A stretch of 16,307 nt of DNA from Candidatus Melainabacteria bacterium (lineage in GTDB: Bacteria > Cyanobacteriota > Vampirovibrionia > Obscuribacterales > Obscuribacteraceae). Positions 15,448 to 16,307 of this stretch are shown here, in pieces (position 1 is the stretch's first letter; the number at the start of each line of letters is the position of its first letter). The notes under the pieces were generated by a model, which saw only the letters and a program-made list of their open reading frames with translations, had not been told where the DNA came from and did no database searches. Position numbers and translations under genes: made by a program. The stretch is taken from contig PLXC01000031.1 of the NCBI GenBank assembly GCA_003151275.1, forward strand, positions 10,389 to 26,695, read 5' to 3'.

Positions 15448-15497
15448 TTATGTACAACAGTCCAGAGTTTCCAACAAACTGAGACTCATAATTTTAA

Positions 15498-15814
15498 ATC
15501 AACTGGCGAGACGTTATCAGCGGTTCTTCAGAGCACAGTAGCCTTTTGGGGTTGCGGAATCGCAAGGCGCCTTATTACATTCGCAAGGTAAAGTCGCTCG
15601 ACATCGAAGTGGTTCCAGTGCGCAGCAAACTCTCGGGGTTGCAAAACATGGCATCCGCTTATTTCTCGATGGAACCACAGAGAAGCGCCCACCCGTCAAG
15701 TCGGAGGTGATCGCTGCTCTCGACGGCGATGCCTGGGGAACTACGCCCATCCACATCGACGTCGCACCACTGGCGGTGAACGTCATGGTCCCCGGCAAAC
15801 TCTCGCAAACCTAG
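15498..15814 (+). pseudogene. Decayed gene with a PEGA-like C-terminal segment
   Basis: Two overlapping plus-strand frames are open without a usable start codon. The first (15498-15710) reads protein-like text such as RKAPYYIRKVKSLDIEVV. The second (15542-15814) ends in ALDGDAWGTTPIHIDVAP and VNVMVPGK. This fits the PEGA domain pattern of a short strand with LDG, then GxTP, a hydrophobic strand, and a final PG. Third codon positions in the second frame are mostly G or C, more so than in neighbouring genes. The simplest reading is the 3' part of an exported or membrane PEGA protein that lost its start and was frameshifted near 15690. Bases 15448-15497 and 15815-15870 hold nothing I can identify. 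A minus-strand frame (15517-15798) is rejected below. Confidence 0.35.
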
Positions 15815-15982
15815 ATAGATGTTTTTCGCCGAACCGGTTAGAACGCTCTGCGCATATCTTGATTCACATATAAATTGAATGCCGAGTTGCTCACAATTGG
15901 CTGACTTTTTAAGTCTATTGTCTTTGTATCAGCTCCGACGTCGCCCGATTCAACCGATTAACTTCGCTAAGTACTCACTTTT

Positions 15983-15998
15983 GCCTGTGCCAACAGGC
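15983..15998 (+). promoter_or_regulatory. Hairpin abutting the ribosome binding site of the right-edge gene
   Basis: GCCTGT (15983-15988) and ACAGGC (15993-15998) make a perfect 6-bp stem with a GCCA loop. The GGAGG ribosome binding site of the next gene begins two bases later, at 16000. The stem could tune translation by its closeness, without covering the site itself. Confidence 0.35.
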
Positions 15999-16012
15999 TG
16001 GAGGATATTTGT

Positions 16013-16307
16013 ATGTCTTTTGAGCAAGGAAAGTCACCAGAGAGAGGTTCCGAATCAAGGTCAGCAGGGCGATCGCTGGTATCATCAGCGCACATGGAGG
16101 AGTATCACGCAGTAAACCCGGCAACGAAAGACCCTCATCTTGCGGTGGGACACGATGGATCATTATCCTTCGGGTCACCATTTAAAACGGCAAACAGTTC
16201 CACCATCGGAGATGCCAGCGGCGCCAAGAGCGCTAGTGCGCATGACGGCGGCGTCAATCATTACTACTGGCCTGATAGCCCTCCAAATGACGGCGGCGCC
16301 AAGGGCG
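16013..16307 (+). CDS. Unrecognised Gly/Ser/Asp-rich protein, N-terminal 98 codons (runs off the right edge)
   Basis: The frame begins MSFEQGKSPERGSESRSAGR and stays open to the window edge. GGAGG at 16000-16004, 8 bases before the ATG, is a strong ribosome binding site and fixes the start. There is no signal peptide. The protein is rich in Ser, Gly, Ala, Asp and His, with few hydrophobic residues, and looks disordered. The segments GDASGAKSASAHDGG (66-80) and SPPNDGGAKG (89-98) contain similar G-A-K units 25 codons apart, and the DNA around them (GCGGCGCCAAG) is nearly identical. A longer repeat region may continue past the edge. Upstream (15815-16012) there is no clear promoter. Function unknown; the gene itself is well supported. 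Confidence 0.65.
   Translation, partial: MSFEQGKSPERGSESRSAGRSLVSSAHMEEYHAVNPATKDPHLAVGHDGSLSFGSPFKTANSSTIGDASGAKSASAHDGGVNHYYWPDSPPNDGGAKG

Noticed and set aside
15517..15798. Minus-strand open frame of 93 codons rich in Cys, Arg and Pro
   Set aside because: Its Cys/Arg/Ser/Pro-heavy composition is typical of a shadow of a G+C-rich frame, it has no ribosome binding site, and the opposite strand gives the PEGA-like text.
15879..16115. Plus-strand open frame beginning MPSCSQLADF
   Set aside because: It overlaps, in another frame, the right-edge gene at 16013, which has a strong GGAGG site; this frame has none and its sequence looks non-coding.

Overview
The window looks like a chromosomal stretch of a bacterium of moderate G+C content, with compact intergenic gaps, AGGAG-type ribosome binding sites and many exported proteins carrying signal peptides or lipoboxes. 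The mix of tetratricopeptide (TPR) proteins, a TPR-matrixin metalloprotease, an exported caspase-like protease, a PsbP/DcrB-like protein and a GCCGGC-type dispersed repeat reminds me of the non-photosynthetic cyanobacterial relatives (Vampirovibrionia/Melainabacteria, Obscuribacter-like). This is an inference from gene content only; no rRNA or other decisive marker is present. I see no tRNA, rRNA, CRISPR array or intact insertion sequence.

Left part (1-4842): the N-terminal end of an unrecognised minus-strand gene runs off the left edge. An exported TPR protein (minus) and an exported TPR-matrixin metalloprotease (plus) are divergent across a 273-base gap that holds a REP-like palindrome. A small coiled-coil protein with a C-terminal membrane anchor and an alpha/beta hydrolase follow, both on the minus strand and probably co-oriented as one unit.

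Middle (4843-10193): peptide chain release factor 3 (prfC) is the one clear housekeeping gene of this part, with a plausible extended -10 promoter. After it come two small plus-strand genes: an unrecognised soluble protein, and a lipoprotein ending in three exact 18-residue repeats. A VOC/glyoxalase-like protein and a CorA-type metal transporter lie on the minus strand. Between CorA and the next gene is a 0.5-kb stretch. It holds a foldable element (perfect 8-bp stem, possible pseudoknot), a 57-codon small gene with a good ribosome binding site, and a long hairpin.

Right part (10380-16307): an exported PsbP/DcrB/Mog1-fold protein (plus) converges on a minus-strand group. That group is a CvfC-like Nfu/HEAT-repeat protein, then 21 bases downstream an exported caspase-like protease with two copies of a BamE/SmpA-like domain, then a TPR lipoprotein. 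Divergent from these is an unrecognised small helical protein. Next comes a stretch that looks like a decayed PEGA-domain gene, and then the start of an unrecognised Gly/Ser/Asp-rich protein that runs off the right edge.

The most distinctive biology is in the cell envelope: at least five proteins have export signals, including two proteases joined to repeat or scaffold domains. The caspase/CvfC-like pair is the best candidate for a functional unit not obviously described before.
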